From assembly GCF_904063055.1 (NCBI RefSeq), contig NZ_CAJFCN010000013.1:92322-156321 (forward strand): 64,000 nucleotides of DNA. Reading direction: 5' to 3'. Below are positions 45,752 to 54,328 of this stretch, piece after piece. The DNA is from Pseudomonas paracarnis (lineage in GTDB: Bacteria > Pseudomonadota > Gammaproteobacteria > Pseudomonadales > Pseudomonadaceae). The position numbers and the translations under genes were made by a program. Each line of letters begins with the position of its first letter. The first letter of the stretch is position 1. The notes under the pieces are model-generated. The model was not told the DNA's origin, did not search any database, and worked only from the letters and a program-made list of their open reading frames with translations.

Positions 45752-47128
45752 ATGAGTAGCGGACGTATCGTTCAAATCATCGGCGCCGTTATCGACGTGG
45801 AATTTCCACGCGACAGCGTACCGAGCATCTACAACGCGCTGAAAGTACAAGGCGCGGAAACTACCCTGGAAGTTCAGCAGCAGCTGGGCGACGGCGTAGT
45901 TCGTACCATTGCGATGGGTTCCACCGAAGGCTTGAAGCGCGGTCTGGACGTTGTCGACACTGGCGCTGCCATCTCCGTACCGGTCGGTAAAGCGACCCTG
46001 GGCCGGATCATGGACGTACTGGGCAACCCGATCGACGAAGCTGGCCCGATTGCCACCGAAGAGCGCTGGGGTATTCACCGCGCAGCACCTTCGTTCGCAG
46101 AACAAGCGGGCGGCAACGACCTGCTGGAAACCGGCATCAAGGTTATCGACCTGGTTTGCCCGTTCGCCAAAGGCGGTAAAGTCGGTCTGTTCGGTGGTGC
46201 CGGTGTAGGCAAGACCGTAAACATGATGGAACTGATCCGTAACATCGCCATCGAGCACAGCGGTTATTCCGTGTTCGCAGGTGTTGGTGAGCGTACTCGT
46301 GAGGGTAACGACTTCTACCACGAGATGAAGGACTCCAACGTTCTGGACAAAGTGGCACTGGTTTACGGTCAGATGAACGAGCCGCCGGGAAACCGTCTGC
46401 GCGTAGCCCTGACTGGCCTGACCATGGCCGAGAAATTCCGTGACGAAGGTAACGACGTTCTGCTGTTCGTCGACAACATCTACCGTTACACCCTGGCCGG
46501 TACTGAAGTATCCGCACTGCTGGGCCGTATGCCTTCTGCAGTAGGTTACCAGCCGACCCTGGCTGAAGAGATGGGCGTTCTGCAAGAACGTATCACTTCG
46601 ACCAAGGAAGGTTCGATCACTTCGATCCAAGCGGTATACGTACCTGCGGATGACTTGACCGACCCGTCGCCAGCTACCACCTTCGCCCACTTGGACGCCA
46701 CCGTCGTTCTGTCCCGTGACATCGCTTCCCTGGGTATCTACCCAGCGGTCGATCCACTCGACTCGACTTCGCGCCAGCTGGACCCGAACGTGATCGGCCA
46801 GGAGCACTACGACACCGCTCGCGGCGTTCAGTACGTGCTGCAGCGTTACAAAGAACTGAAGGACATCATTGCGATCCTGGGTATGGACGAGCTGTCGGAA
46901 GCCGACAAGCAGTTGGTAAACCGTGCTCGTAAGATCCAGCGTTTCTTGTCGCAGCCGTTCTTCGTGGCTGAAGTCTTCACCGGTGCTTCGGGTAAATACG
47001 TTTCCCTGAAAGACACCATTGCTGGCTTCAAAGGCATCCTCAACGGTGACTACGACCACCTGCCAGAACAAGCGTTCTACATGGTCGGCGGCATCGAAGA
47101 AGCGATCGAGAAAGCCAAGAAACTGTAA
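45752..47128 (+). CDS. atpD: ATP synthase F1 subunit beta (catalytic)
   Basis: 458 residues. Walker A GGAGVGKTVNMMELI near residues 148-162, catalytic GERTREGNDFYHEM, Walker B LLFVDNIYRYT and the PALDSTS-like block PLDSTSRQLDP. Confidence 0.99.
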   Translation: MSSGRIVQIIGAVIDVEFPRDSVPSIYNALKVQGAETTLEVQQQLGDGVVRTIAMGSTEGLKRGLDVVDTGAAISVPVGKATLGRIMDVLGNPIDEAGPIATEERWGIHRAAPSFAEQAGGNDLLETGIKVIDLVCPFAKGGKVGLFGGAGVGKTVNMMELIRNIAIEHSGYSVFAGVGERTREGNDFYHEMKDSNVLDKVALVYGQMNEPPGNRLRVALTGLTMAEKFRDEGNDVLLFVDNIYRYTLAGTEVSALLGRMPSAVGYQPTLAEEMGVLQERITSTKEGSITSIQAVYVPADDLTDPSPATTFAHLDATVVLSRDIASLGIYPAVDPLDSTSRQLDPNVIGQEHYDTARGVQYVLQRYKELKDIIAILGMDELSEADKQLVNRARKIQRFLSQPFFVAEVFTGASGKYVSLKDTIAGFKGILNGDYDHLPEQAFYMVGGIEEAIEKAKKL

Positions 47129-47172
47129 TCCTGGCGCCCGGAAACGGGCGCTCATCAGGTTGAGGCAATCAG

Positions 47173-47589
47173 ATGGCTATGACAGTCCATTGCGATATCG
47201 TCAGCGCGGAAGGGGAAATTTTCTCCGGTCTGGTCGAGTTTGTAACAGCGCACGGCGACTTGGGTGATCTTGGTATCGCCATGGGTCACGCCCCGCTGAT
47301 CACAAGCTTGAAGCCAGGTCCGATCACTCTGACCAAGCAAGGCGGGGAACGTGAGGTGTTTTACATCTCCGGTGGTTTCCTCGAGGTTCAGCCGAACATG
47401 GTCAAGGTACTTGCCGACACCGTGCAACGTGCTGGCGACCTGGATGAAGCCTCCGCTCAGGAAGCCGTCAAGGCTGCCGAGAAGGCGCTGAACGAAAAAG
47501 GCGCAGACTTCGACTACAGCGCTGCTGCAGTCCGTCTGGCCGAGGCCGCAGCCCAGCTGCGTACTCTCCAGCAGATCCGCAAGAAGTAA
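47173..47589 (+). CDS. atpC: ATP synthase F1 subunit epsilon
   Basis: 138 residues. Beta-sandwich N-terminal domain (MAMTVHCDIVSAEGEIFSGL, IAMGHAPLITSLKPG) and a C-terminal helical hairpin that can inhibit ATPase activity. Last gene of the operon; a strong terminator follows. Confidence 0.98.
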   Translation: MAMTVHCDIVSAEGEIFSGLVEFVTAHGDLGDLGIAMGHAPLITSLKPGPITLTKQGGEREVFYISGGFLEVQPNMVKVLADTVQRAGDLDEASAQEAVKAAEKALNEKGADFDYSAAAVRLAEAAAQLRTLQQIRKK

Positions 47590-47624
47590 GCGGCCACGCC
47601 GTTTTGCTTGATGCGTGATTGATT

Positions 47625-47656
47625 AAAAAGGGTAGCCTCGGCTACCCTTTTTCTTT
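47625..47656. terminator. Intrinsic terminator of the atp operon
   Basis: AAAAAGGGTAGCC, two-base loop, GGCTACCCTTTTT, then CTTTTTT. Strong and symmetrical, between atpC and glmU. Confidence 0.93.
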
Positions 47657-47711
47657 TTTGCAAAACACTTCTTTGGTCTGAACCCGGACCGCCCAGGATT
47701 GGTAGCCATTC

Positions 47712-49079
47712 ATGTCTCTTGAAATCGTCATTCTCGCCGCAGGCCAGGGCACTCGTATGCGTTCGGCCCTGCCCAAGGTGCTGCACCCGGTCGCGGGCAA
47801 TTCCATGCTGGGTCATGTTATCCACAGCGCCCGGCAACTGGACCCACAACGTATTCATGTGGTGATTGGCCACGGTGCCGATGTGGTCCGTGAGCGTCTG
47901 GCCGCGGACGACCTGAATTTCGTATTGCAAGACAAGCAACTGGGCACCGGCCACGCGACCGCGCAGGCTGTGCCTTTCATCACCGCGGACACGGTATTGA
48001 TCCTCTACGGCGATGTACCGCTGATTGAAGTGGAAACCCTGCAACGCCTGCTCAAGCACGTGGTGCCTGGCCAGATGGGCCTGCTCACCGTTGAGCTGGA
48101 TGACCCTACGGGCTACGGCCGCATTGTGCGCAACGCCGATGGCAAGGTCGCCGCGATCGTCGAGCACAAAGATGCCAGCGAAGCCCAGCGCGCGATTACT
48201 GAAGGCAACACCGGCATTCTCGCGGTGCCTGCCAACAAGCTCGCCGATTGGATGAGCCGCCTGTCCAACAACAACGCCCAGGGCGAGTATTACCTCACCG
48301 ACGTCATCGAGATGGCCGTCAGCGATGGCCTGCTGGTCGCCACCGAGCAGCCCCACCATCCGATGGAAGTGCAGGGCGCCAACGACCGCAAACAACTGGC
48401 AGAGCTGGAACGTCACTATCAACTGCGCGAAGGCCTGCGCCTGATGGCCCAGGGTGTGACCCTGCGAGACCCGGCGCGTTTCGATGTACGTGGCGAAGTC
48501 ACGGTGGGCCGCGACATCCTGATCGATATCAATGTGATCCTCGAAGGCCGCGTGATCATTGAAGACGGTGTGGTGATCGGCCCGAACTGCGTGATCAAGG
48601 ACAGCACCTTGCGCAAAGGCGTGGTGGTCAAGGCCAACAGCCATATCGACGGTGCGGTGATGGGCGAGGGCAGCGATGCCGGGCCGTTTGCGCGCTTGCG
48701 TCCGGGTAGCGAGCTGGGGGCCAAGGCCCATGTGGGGAACTTTGTCGAACTGAAAAACGCTCACCTGGGCGAAGGCGCCAAAGTCGGCCACCTGACTTAC
48801 CTGGGCGATGCCGTCATCGGCGCCCGCACCAACATCGGCGCCGGCACCATCACCTGCAACTATGACGGTGCCAACAAGTACCAGACCACCATTGGTGAAG
48901 ACGTGTTCATCGGCTCCAATAACTCGCTGGTTGCTCCGGTGACCATCGGCGATGGTTCCAACACCGCAGCGGGCTCAACCATCAACCAGGATGTGGATAA
49001 GTCCCAACTGGCTGTTGCCCGGGCTCGCCAACGCAACATCGACGGCTGGAAACGCCCGGTCAAAATCAAGAAGAGCTGA
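47712..49079 (+). CDS. glmU: Bifunctional UDP-N-acetylglucosamine pyrophosphorylase / glucosamine-1-phosphate N-acetyltransferase
   Basis: 455 residues. N-terminal uridylyltransferase domain with AAGQGTRMRSALPKVLHP near residue 9; C-terminal left-handed beta helix of hexapeptide repeats (about 250-440) for acetyl transfer, including LKNAHLGEGAKVGHLTYLGD. Makes UDP-GlcNAc for peptidoglycan and LPS. Three perfect DnaA boxes lie in or just after the gene (47818, 48992, 49081). Confidence 0.98.
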   Translation: MSLEIVILAAGQGTRMRSALPKVLHPVAGNSMLGHVIHSARQLDPQRIHVVIGHGADVVRERLAADDLNFVLQDKQLGTGHATAQAVPFITADTVLILYGDVPLIEVETLQRLLKHVVPGQMGLLTVELDDPTGYGRIVRNADGKVAAIVEHKDASEAQRAITEGNTGILAVPANKLADWMSRLSNNNAQGEYYLTDVIEMAVSDGLLVATEQPHHPMEVQGANDRKQLAELERHYQLREGLRLMAQGVTLRDPARFDVRGEVTVGRDILIDINVILEGRVIIEDGVVIGPNCVIKDSTLRKGVVVKANSHIDGAVMGEGSDAGPFARLRPGSELGAKAHVGNFVELKNAHLGEGAKVGHLTYLGDAVIGARTNIGAGTITCNYDGANKYQTTIGEDVFIGSNNSLVAPVTIGDGSNTAAGSTINQDVDKSQLAVARARQRNIDGWKRPVKIKKS

Positions 49080-49113
49080 GTTATCCACAACTCGATAGGT
49101 TGAGATTCACTCC

Positions 49114-49202
49114 TGTGGGAGCTGGCTTGCCTGCGATAGCGGTCTGACATTCATCATGATGTCGCCTGACACGCCGCTATCGCAGGCAAGCCAGCTCCCA
49201 CA
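49114..49202. repeat. REPIN (GTGGGAGCTGGC type)
   Basis: Same arms as at 524-612 (TGTGGGAGCTGGCTTGCCTG and complement), about 35 bases between. It lies between glmU and the DeoR-type regulator gene, both on the plus strand. Confidence 0.9.
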
Positions 49203-49317
49203 GTTGTTTAGCGGCATGTCCGAAAGCTCTACAAAAATGCCTTCCGCCTCTTGACGATCTTTCACCAATAGGTTTTGATTGCCTTCGTTATCTTTCGAAA
49301 CGAAACTTATCACTACC

Positions 49318-50085
49318 ATGTCGAAACGAAACACCCCCCAACGACGCCACAATATCCTGACCTTGCTCAACGAACAGGGCGAAGTCAGCGTGGACGAATT
49401 GGCCAAACATTTCGAAACTTCGGAAGTGACCATCCGCAAGGACCTTGCTGCCCTCGAAAGTAACGGCTTGCTCCTGCGTCGCTACGGCGGTGCAATCACT
49501 ATGCCCCAAGAGCTGGTGGGTGACGCTGCCCAGCCCATCTCGGTCTACAAGCGCGCCATCGCCCGTGCGGCCGTGAAGCGTTTGCGTGAACATGCGCGCA
49601 TCATCATCGACAGCGGCAGCACCACCGCCGCGATGATCCCCGAACTGGGCCATCAGCCGGGCCTGGTGGTGATGACCAACTCCCTGAACGTGGCCCGCGC
49701 CTTGAGCGAACTGGAACACGAACCGGTGCTGTTGATGACCGGGGGCACCTGGGACCCGCATTCGGATTCGTTCCAGGGCCAGGTCGCCGAGCAGGTCCTG
49801 CGTTCTTACGACTTTGACCAGCTGTTCATCGGTGCCGATGGCATCGATTTACAGCGCGGCACCACCACCTTCAACGAACTGCTGGGCTTGAGCCGCGTCA
49901 TGGCCGAGGTCGCCCGTGAAGTGGTGGTGATGGTCGAATCCGACAAGATCGGCCGCAAGATTCCCAACCTGGAACTGCCCTGGAGCAGCGTCCATACCCT
50001 TATTACCGATGATCGCCTGCCGCTCGAGGCCCGCGACCAGATCCAAGCCCGCGGCATTACGCTGATATGCGCGGCAATCATCTAG
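49318..50085 (+). CDS. glmR: DeoR-family transcriptional regulator upstream of glmS
   Basis: 255 residues from ATG at 49318 (MSKRNTPQRRHNIL); an upstream in-frame start lacks conservation. N-terminal helix-turn-helix (VSVDELAKHFETSEVTIRKDLAAL), C-terminal sugar-phosphate isomerase-like sensor domain (IIDSGSTTAAM, LMTGGTWDPHSDSF, IGADGIDLQRGTTTF). Ten bases before glmS, so likely co-transcribed and controlling amino-sugar synthesis; GlmR of P. aeruginosa is the corresponding gene. Symbol by position and family. Confidence 0.9.
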   Translation: MSKRNTPQRRHNILTLLNEQGEVSVDELAKHFETSEVTIRKDLAALESNGLLLRRYGGAITMPQELVGDAAQPISVYKRAIARAAVKRLREHARIIIDSGSTTAAMIPELGHQPGLVVMTNSLNVARALSELEHEPVLLMTGGTWDPHSDSFQGQVAEQVLRSYDFDQLFIGADGIDLQRGTTTFNELLGLSRVMAEVAREVVVMVESDKIGRKIPNLELPWSSVHTLITDDRLPLEARDQIQARGITLICAAII

Positions 50086-50095
50086 GAGAAGCACC

Positions 50096-51928
50096 ATGTG
50101 TGGAATTGTTGGCGCAGTCGCCGAACGTAACGTTACTGCCATCCTGATCGAAGGCCTCAAGCGCCTCGAATACCGCGGCTACGATAGCGCCGGTGTGGCC
50201 GTCTTCACTAACGCCGGCAAGCTGGAGCGCATGCGCCGCCCGGGCAAGGTCAGCGAGTTGGACCAGGCCCTGGCCGGTGAGCCACTGGTAGGTCGCTTAG
50301 GGATCGCCCACACCCGTTGGGCCACCCACGGTGCTCCGTGCGAGCGTAACGCTCACCCGCACTTCTCTGGCGACCTGGCGGTGGTGCACAACGGCATCAT
50401 CGAAAACCATGAAGTGCTGCGTGAACAACTCAAGGGCCTGGGCTACGTCTTCACCTCGGACACTGACACCGAAGTGATCGCCCACCTGCTCAACCACAAG
50501 CTCAAGGACCACAGCGACCTGACCACCGCCCTCAAGGCCACGGTCAAAGAGCTGCACGGCGCCTACGGCCTGGCCGTGATCAGCGCGAGCCAGCCTGACC
50601 GCGTCGTGGCCGCCCGCAGCGGTAGCCCATTGGTAATTGGCCTGGGCCTGGGTGAGAACTTCCTTGCGTCCGACCAACTGGCCCTGCGCCAAGTGACCGA
50701 CCGCTTCATGTACCTGGAAGAAGGCGACATTGCCGACATCCGCCGTGAAAGCGTGCAGATTTGGGACGTGAACGGTCAGTCCGTGGAACGTGAAGCCGTG
50801 CAATACCGCGACGGTGCCGAAGCCGCCGACAAGGGCGAGTTCCGCCACTTCATGCTCAAGGAAATCCACGAGCAGCCGTCCGTGGTACAGCGCACCCTGG
50901 AAGGTCGCCTGAGCCAGAACCAAGTGTTGGTGAATGCTTTCGGCCCGCAAGCCGCTGAACTGTTCGCCAAAGTGCGCAATGTGCAGATCGTCGCCTGCGG
51001 CACCAGCTACCACGCCGGTATGGTGGCGCGTTACTGGTTGGAAGAACTGGCCGGCATCCCATGCCAGGTCGAAGTCGCCAGCGAGTTCCGCTATCGCAAG
51101 GTGGTGGTGCAGCCCGACACCCTGTTCGTGACCATTTCCCAGTCCGGCGAAACCGCCGACACCCTGGCCGCCCTGCGCAACGCCAAGGAACTGGGCTTCC
51201 TCGGCAGCCTGGCGATCTGCAACGTCAGCATCAGCTCCCTGGTGCGTGAATCCGACCTGACCCTGCTGACCCAGGCCGGTCGTGAAATCGGTGTCGCTTC
51301 CACCAAGGCTTTCACCACCCAACTGGTGGGCCTGTTGCTGCTGACCCTGTCACTGGGCCAAGTACGCGGCACCCTCGCCGACGGTGTCGAAGCCACTCTG
51401 GTGGAAGAACTGCGCCGCCTGCCGACCCGCCTGGGCGAAGCCTTGGCCATGGACGGCACCGTGGAAAAAGTCGCCGAGCTGTTCGCCGACAAGAACCACA
51501 CCCTGTTCCTCGGCCGTGGTGCGCAGTACCCGGTTGCGATGGAAGGCTCGCTGAAACTCAAGGAAATCTCGTACATCCACGCCGAAGCCTACCCGGCCGG
51601 CGAGCTGAAGCACGGCCCGTTGGCCCTGGTGGATGACGACATGCCAGTGGTCACCGTGGCGCCGAACAACGAACTGCTGGAGAAGCTCAAGTCCAACCTG
51701 CAGGAAGTACGCGCCCGTGGCGGCCAACTGATCGTCTTCGCTGACGAGAAGGCGGGAATGACCAATGGTGAAGGCACGCATGTAATCAACATGCCGCACA
51801 TCCACGACACCCTGTCGCCGATCCTCTACACCATCCCGCTGCAGTTGCTGTCGTACTACGTCGCGGTGCTCAAGGGCACCGACGTTGACCAGCCGCGTAA
51901 CCTGGCGAAGTCGGTGACGGTGGAGTAA
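50096..51928 (+). CDS. glmS: Glutamine--fructose-6-phosphate aminotransferase (isomerizing)
   Basis: 610 residues. Makes glucosamine-6-phosphate. After Met removal Cys1 of CGIVGAVAERN is the glutaminase nucleophile; two SIS domains (CGTSYHAGMVARYWLE, SQSGETADT; LGRGAQYPVAMEGSLKLKEI) bind the sugar phosphate; ends PRNLAKSVTVE. Its 3' end is the usual Tn7 target, but no Tn7 end is seen beyond it. Confidence 0.99.
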   Translation: MCGIVGAVAERNVTAILIEGLKRLEYRGYDSAGVAVFTNAGKLERMRRPGKVSELDQALAGEPLVGRLGIAHTRWATHGAPCERNAHPHFSGDLAVVHNGIIENHEVLREQLKGLGYVFTSDTDTEVIAHLLNHKLKDHSDLTTALKATVKELHGAYGLAVISASQPDRVVAARSGSPLVIGLGLGENFLASDQLALRQVTDRFMYLEEGDIADIRRESVQIWDVNGQSVEREAVQYRDGAEAADKGEFRHFMLKEIHEQPSVVQRTLEGRLSQNQVLVNAFGPQAAELFAKVRNVQIVACGTSYHAGMVARYWLEELAGIPCQVEVASEFRYRKVVVQPDTLFVTISQSGETADTLAALRNAKELGFLGSLAICNVSISSLVRESDLTLLTQAGREIGVASTKAFTTQLVGLLLLTLSLGQVRGTLADGVEATLVEELRRLPTRLGEALAMDGTVEKVAELFADKNHTLFLGRGAQYPVAMEGSLKLKEISYIHAEAYPAGELKHGPLALVDDDMPVVTVAPNNELLEKLKSNLQEVRARGGQLIVFADEKAGMTNGEGTHVINMPHIHDTLSPILYTIPLQLLSYYVAVLKGTDVDQPRNLAKSVTVE

Positions 51929-51945
51929 GCCTCACTGGCGTACCC

Positions 51946-51976
51946 AAAAGGGGCTGTTTTCAACAGCCCCTTTTTT
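51946..51976 (+). terminator. Intrinsic terminator of glmS
   Basis: AAAAGGGGCTGTT, then AACAGCCCCTTTTTT, a stem of about 12 pairs with T-run. Confidence 0.93.
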
Positions 51977-52012
51977 GTGTTTTGAATTCGCTCAATTCAA
52001 GGATGCGTATTG

Positions 52013-52372
52013 ATGCAAAACCCTCCTGCTACCGTCCACGCACGTTTGCACAATCGCCGGTTCGTGGTCGCCAACAACGCCCAAGGGTTGTCCGGTACCG
52101 GCACCGTGTTTCATTACGAAGTCGAAGGCGGGGTGATTTCGAGCACTTACCAAGGTGGCCGAATTCGCCTGGGAACGCAGGTCGGGCGGGTGACCGGCCC
52201 AGATACTATCGAGCTGCTTTATCAGTGCGTCACCCTGGACGGGGAGCTGCTCGCAGGGTGGTCACGAGGCACGGTAGGTGTTGATCACGCCGGGCGCACT
52301 ACCCTGAGTTTCGTTTGGGGCTGGCTATCGGGTGCGACCGGAGGCGGAGAGTCTAGCTATATGGGGATGTAA
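52013..52372 (+). CDS. Small conserved protein of unknown function (often labelled N-acetylglutamate synthase-like)
   Basis: 119 residues, no signal peptide or membrane helix. AAGGA nine bases before the ATG supports the start. The pattern NRRFVVANNAQGLSGTGTVFHYEVEGGVISSTYQGGRIR, GTQVG, WSRGTVGVDHAGRTTLSFVWGW suggests a small all-beta protein with repeats of G-x-Y/F strands. Related proteins are often annotated as N-acetylglutamate synthase, a label for which I see no support since it lacks a GNAT acetyl-CoA loop. It is the last core gene: the accessory island begins one base after its stop codon. Confidence 0.75.
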   Translation: MQNPPATVHARLHNRRFVVANNAQGLSGTGTVFHYEVEGGVISSTYQGGRIRLGTQVGRVTGPDTIELLYQCVTLDGELLAGWSRGTVGVDHAGRTTLSFVWGWLSGATGGGESSYMGM

Positions 52373-52397
52373 GCCGGAACCCCAGAAATTTCCGTCA
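52373..52397. repeat. 25-bp direct repeat, left copy, at the island boundary
   Basis: Starts GCCGGAACC and ends GAAATTTCCGTCA; identical at 23 of 25 positions to the copy at 53927-53951 in the same orientation. It begins at the first base after the stop of the small gene. The two copies enclose only the HD-GYP gene. The core GGAACCGC.GAA recalls the outer inverted repeat of Tn21/Tn501-type elements, but this is a remembered similarity. Confidence 0.7.
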
Positions 52398-52529
52398 CCC
52401 TAGTTGGGTGGGCTCAACACTCGTGTCACCAGCTACCTTCTGGAGAATCGAGCTCGGCCATCCCTCCCTGGACGGGCATCGCTCGACGATGTTCAACGGC
52501 TCCCTCACGGGGCCGTCGTTTTGTGGGGG

Positions 52530-53830
52530 CTATTCCATCCACAAGTCGTCGAGGTTCTTGAAGTTCCAGAGCGTCGGGTCTTCGGGGCCAGTGATACTGT
52601 CCTTGCAACTCGTGGCCGCCAGGTCGATGGTCTGCATCGGGATCGGCTCTCTCGAGCGTAGCGAGAAGAACACGCGAACCTTGGGAGTCAGCAGTGATTC
52701 CATTCCCGGCTCAACGACAACGGCCAGACGCTGAGAGGACAGGCGAACCAAGGAGCCGACGGGGTAGATGCCCACGGCCTTGACGAAGGCGTGGAAGATG
52801 CGTTTGTCGAAATGGCCCTCCCACTTGGCCATCTGCCGCATCGCCGCGGACGGGTCCCACGGCTTTTTGTAGGCTCGCTCCGACGTCACGGCATCATAGA
52901 CGTCGCAGATTGCGCCCATGCGGGCCAGGAGTGAAATGGCGTCACCGGCCAAGCGATCCGGGTAGCCGGTTCCGTCGATCTTCTCGTGATGGTGCAGGGC
53001 AATGTCCACCACCCCGGGCTCGGCCCCGCCTGCGCGCAGCATCTTTGCGCCCTCCACAGGGTGGCGCTTCATGATGGCGAACTCGGCATCGGTGAGCTTG
53101 CCTGGTTTGTTAAGCACTTCCAGCGGCATCGCGGCCTTGCCTAGGTCGTGCATCAGTCCGCCGATGCCAGCCAGGCGCGTTTGCTCCTCGTCTAGATCGA
53201 GATGCCGGGCCAGCGATAGCATCAGGGCGCAGACGGCAACCGAGTGCAGGTAGGTGTAATCGTCGTGCGTTTTGATGCGTGCGACGCTGATGAGGGCATG
53301 AGGTTGGCGCAGCACCGAGGCAGCGATTTCTCCGACCAGCGGCAACGTCGTGCTTGGGTCGACGGCCTTGCCAAGCCGGGCTTCCTGGAACATGTCCATG
53401 ACTTGGGACTTGGCCGCAAGACAGAGTTTCCGTGCATAACACATTTCGCTCTCCATTGAGGTTGCGCCGTCACTTTTCTTGCTTAGTGGACTAGACGGCA
53501 GAGATTGCTCCTCCGACAATTCTCTGGGCTCTGGGCTCTGGGCTCTGGGCTCTGGGCTCTGGGCTCTGGGCTCTGGGCTCTGGGCTCTGGGCTCTCTGGG
53601 CTCTCTGGGCTCTCTGGGCTCTCTGGGCTCTCTGGGCTCTCTGGGTCGACTTGGCTTTTGGCCAAGTCGACCCAGACCTCCCCGACGCCACATTCTCGAA
53701 TGGCAGAGAGATCCTGAGGCTCGGTCAGCAGGAAGCTGCCGCGCCAGAATGGGTGTCGAACCCAAGAGCCGGCGAGCTTGTGGATGTACATGCCGAGACG
53801 AAGCTCGGATACGGGAATGCGTTTTACCAA
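52530..53830 (-). CDS. HD-GYP cyclic-di-GMP phosphodiesterase, split by a frameshift in a tandem-repeat tract (candidate phase-variable gene)
   Basis: The first 60 or so codons (TTG start at 53830, AAGGAAA ahead; MVKRIPVSELRLGMYIHKLA...) encode the DUF3391 domain found at the N-terminus of many HD-GYP proteins. This frame runs through the repeat tract at 53522-53645 and stops at 53483. The rest of the protein is in another frame, ending at 52530: helical segment, then LMHDLGKAAMP (HD) and HHHEKIDGTGYPDRL (GYP), both with complete metal ligands. Gaining one 7-mer or losing two would join the frames (about 430 residues). An internal ATG at 53456 could give a shorter HD-GYP protein now. It is a clear relative of the protein at 60791-62035. 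Degradation of c-di-GMP is inferred from the motifs. Confidence 0.85.
53522..53645. repeat. Short tandem repeats: ten CTCTGGG (7-mer) then six CTCTCTGGG (9-mer)
   Basis: Counted directly: 53522-53591 holds ten exact copies of CTCTGGG and 53592-53645 six exact copies of CTCTCTGGG. On the coding (minus) strand the 9-mers encode Pro-Glu-Ser repeats and keep frame; the 7-mers shift frame at every copy and cycle through PRAQSPE every 21 bases. Perfect identity of copies indicates recent slippage. The tract sits in the linker between the DUF3391 and HD-GYP domains. Confidence 0.95.
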
Positions 53831-53926
53831 CTTATTTTCCTTTCTGAGTTGGGTGGTTAGGCGTGCGCCGAGGCTGGCACCCAGCGGTAGAGCGGAGGTA
53901 AGGTCACGCCAAGATTCTTGGATCAG

Positions 53927-53951
53927 CCGGAACCGCCGAAATTTCCGTCAG
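53927..53951. repeat. 25-bp direct repeat, right copy
   Basis: Second copy of the repeat at 52373-52397 (two differences, at positions 10 and 12). It overlaps the last codons of the next minus-strand gene. Homology does not extend beyond the 25 bases on either side. Confidence 0.7.
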
Positions 53952-54328
53952 CCGATCAACATGGCTTTGTCTCGCGCTCGGTCGATGCGTTCCTGCATCG
54001 CCTGCATGACTTCTTCGTGGGTGTACGACTTGGCGTTGGGGTCGTCGGCCTCTCGGAGAGCTTCCTCGACCTCGCGGGTCATCCGCGCATATTCTTCCGG
54101 CCACAGCGCTTGCTCCATGCGCAGCGACGCCTGCCCAAGCAGGTGCAGCAGGCCGAACAGCCGCATGTCATTGGTGGCGACGACGTGCTCTCGAATCCGC
54201 TCCTGGATCACCTCGCAGGCCCGATGCGCCTCTGGCGTCGCCGTGCCCTCGTAGCCGGCTGGGAGTTCTGCTTCTTCAGCGATTCGCGCCCAAGCGATAG
54301 CCAGCGCCTCGATGGTGGACAGGTTCAT
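53948..54328 (-). CDS. Hypothetical protein in the toxin-antitoxin-linked gene group
   Basis: 126 residues, not recognised. ATG at 54328 overlaps the stop of the previous gene by ATGA, indicating translational coupling. Acidic, mostly helical, no membrane segment; Leu/Met-rich middle (MRLFGLLHLLGQASLRMEQAL) and a charged tail (THEEVMQAMQERIDRARDKA). The end of the gene overlaps the 25-bp repeat, so the last residues may have been replaced at a recombination point. Confidence 0.65.
   Translation of the reverse strand: MNLSTIEALAIAWARIAEEAELPAGYEGTATPEAHRACEVIQERIREHVVATNDMRLFGLLHLLGQASLRMEQALWPEEYARMTREVEEALREADDPNAKSYTHEEVMQAMQERIDRARDKAMLIG

Noticed and set aside
51929..52012. Tn7 insertion at the attachment site behind glmS
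   Set aside because: No Tn7-type end or tns genes, and the next gene is intact. The island starts 444 bases after glmS.
53522..53645. CRISPR-like array
   Set aside because: The units are 7 and 9 bases with no spacers; it is a simple tandem repeat inside a gene.
53848..53862. GTTGGGT and GTTAGGC, which resemble integron attC core sites
   Set aside because: No matching RYYYAAC partner at the right distance and orientation, and no integrase gene.
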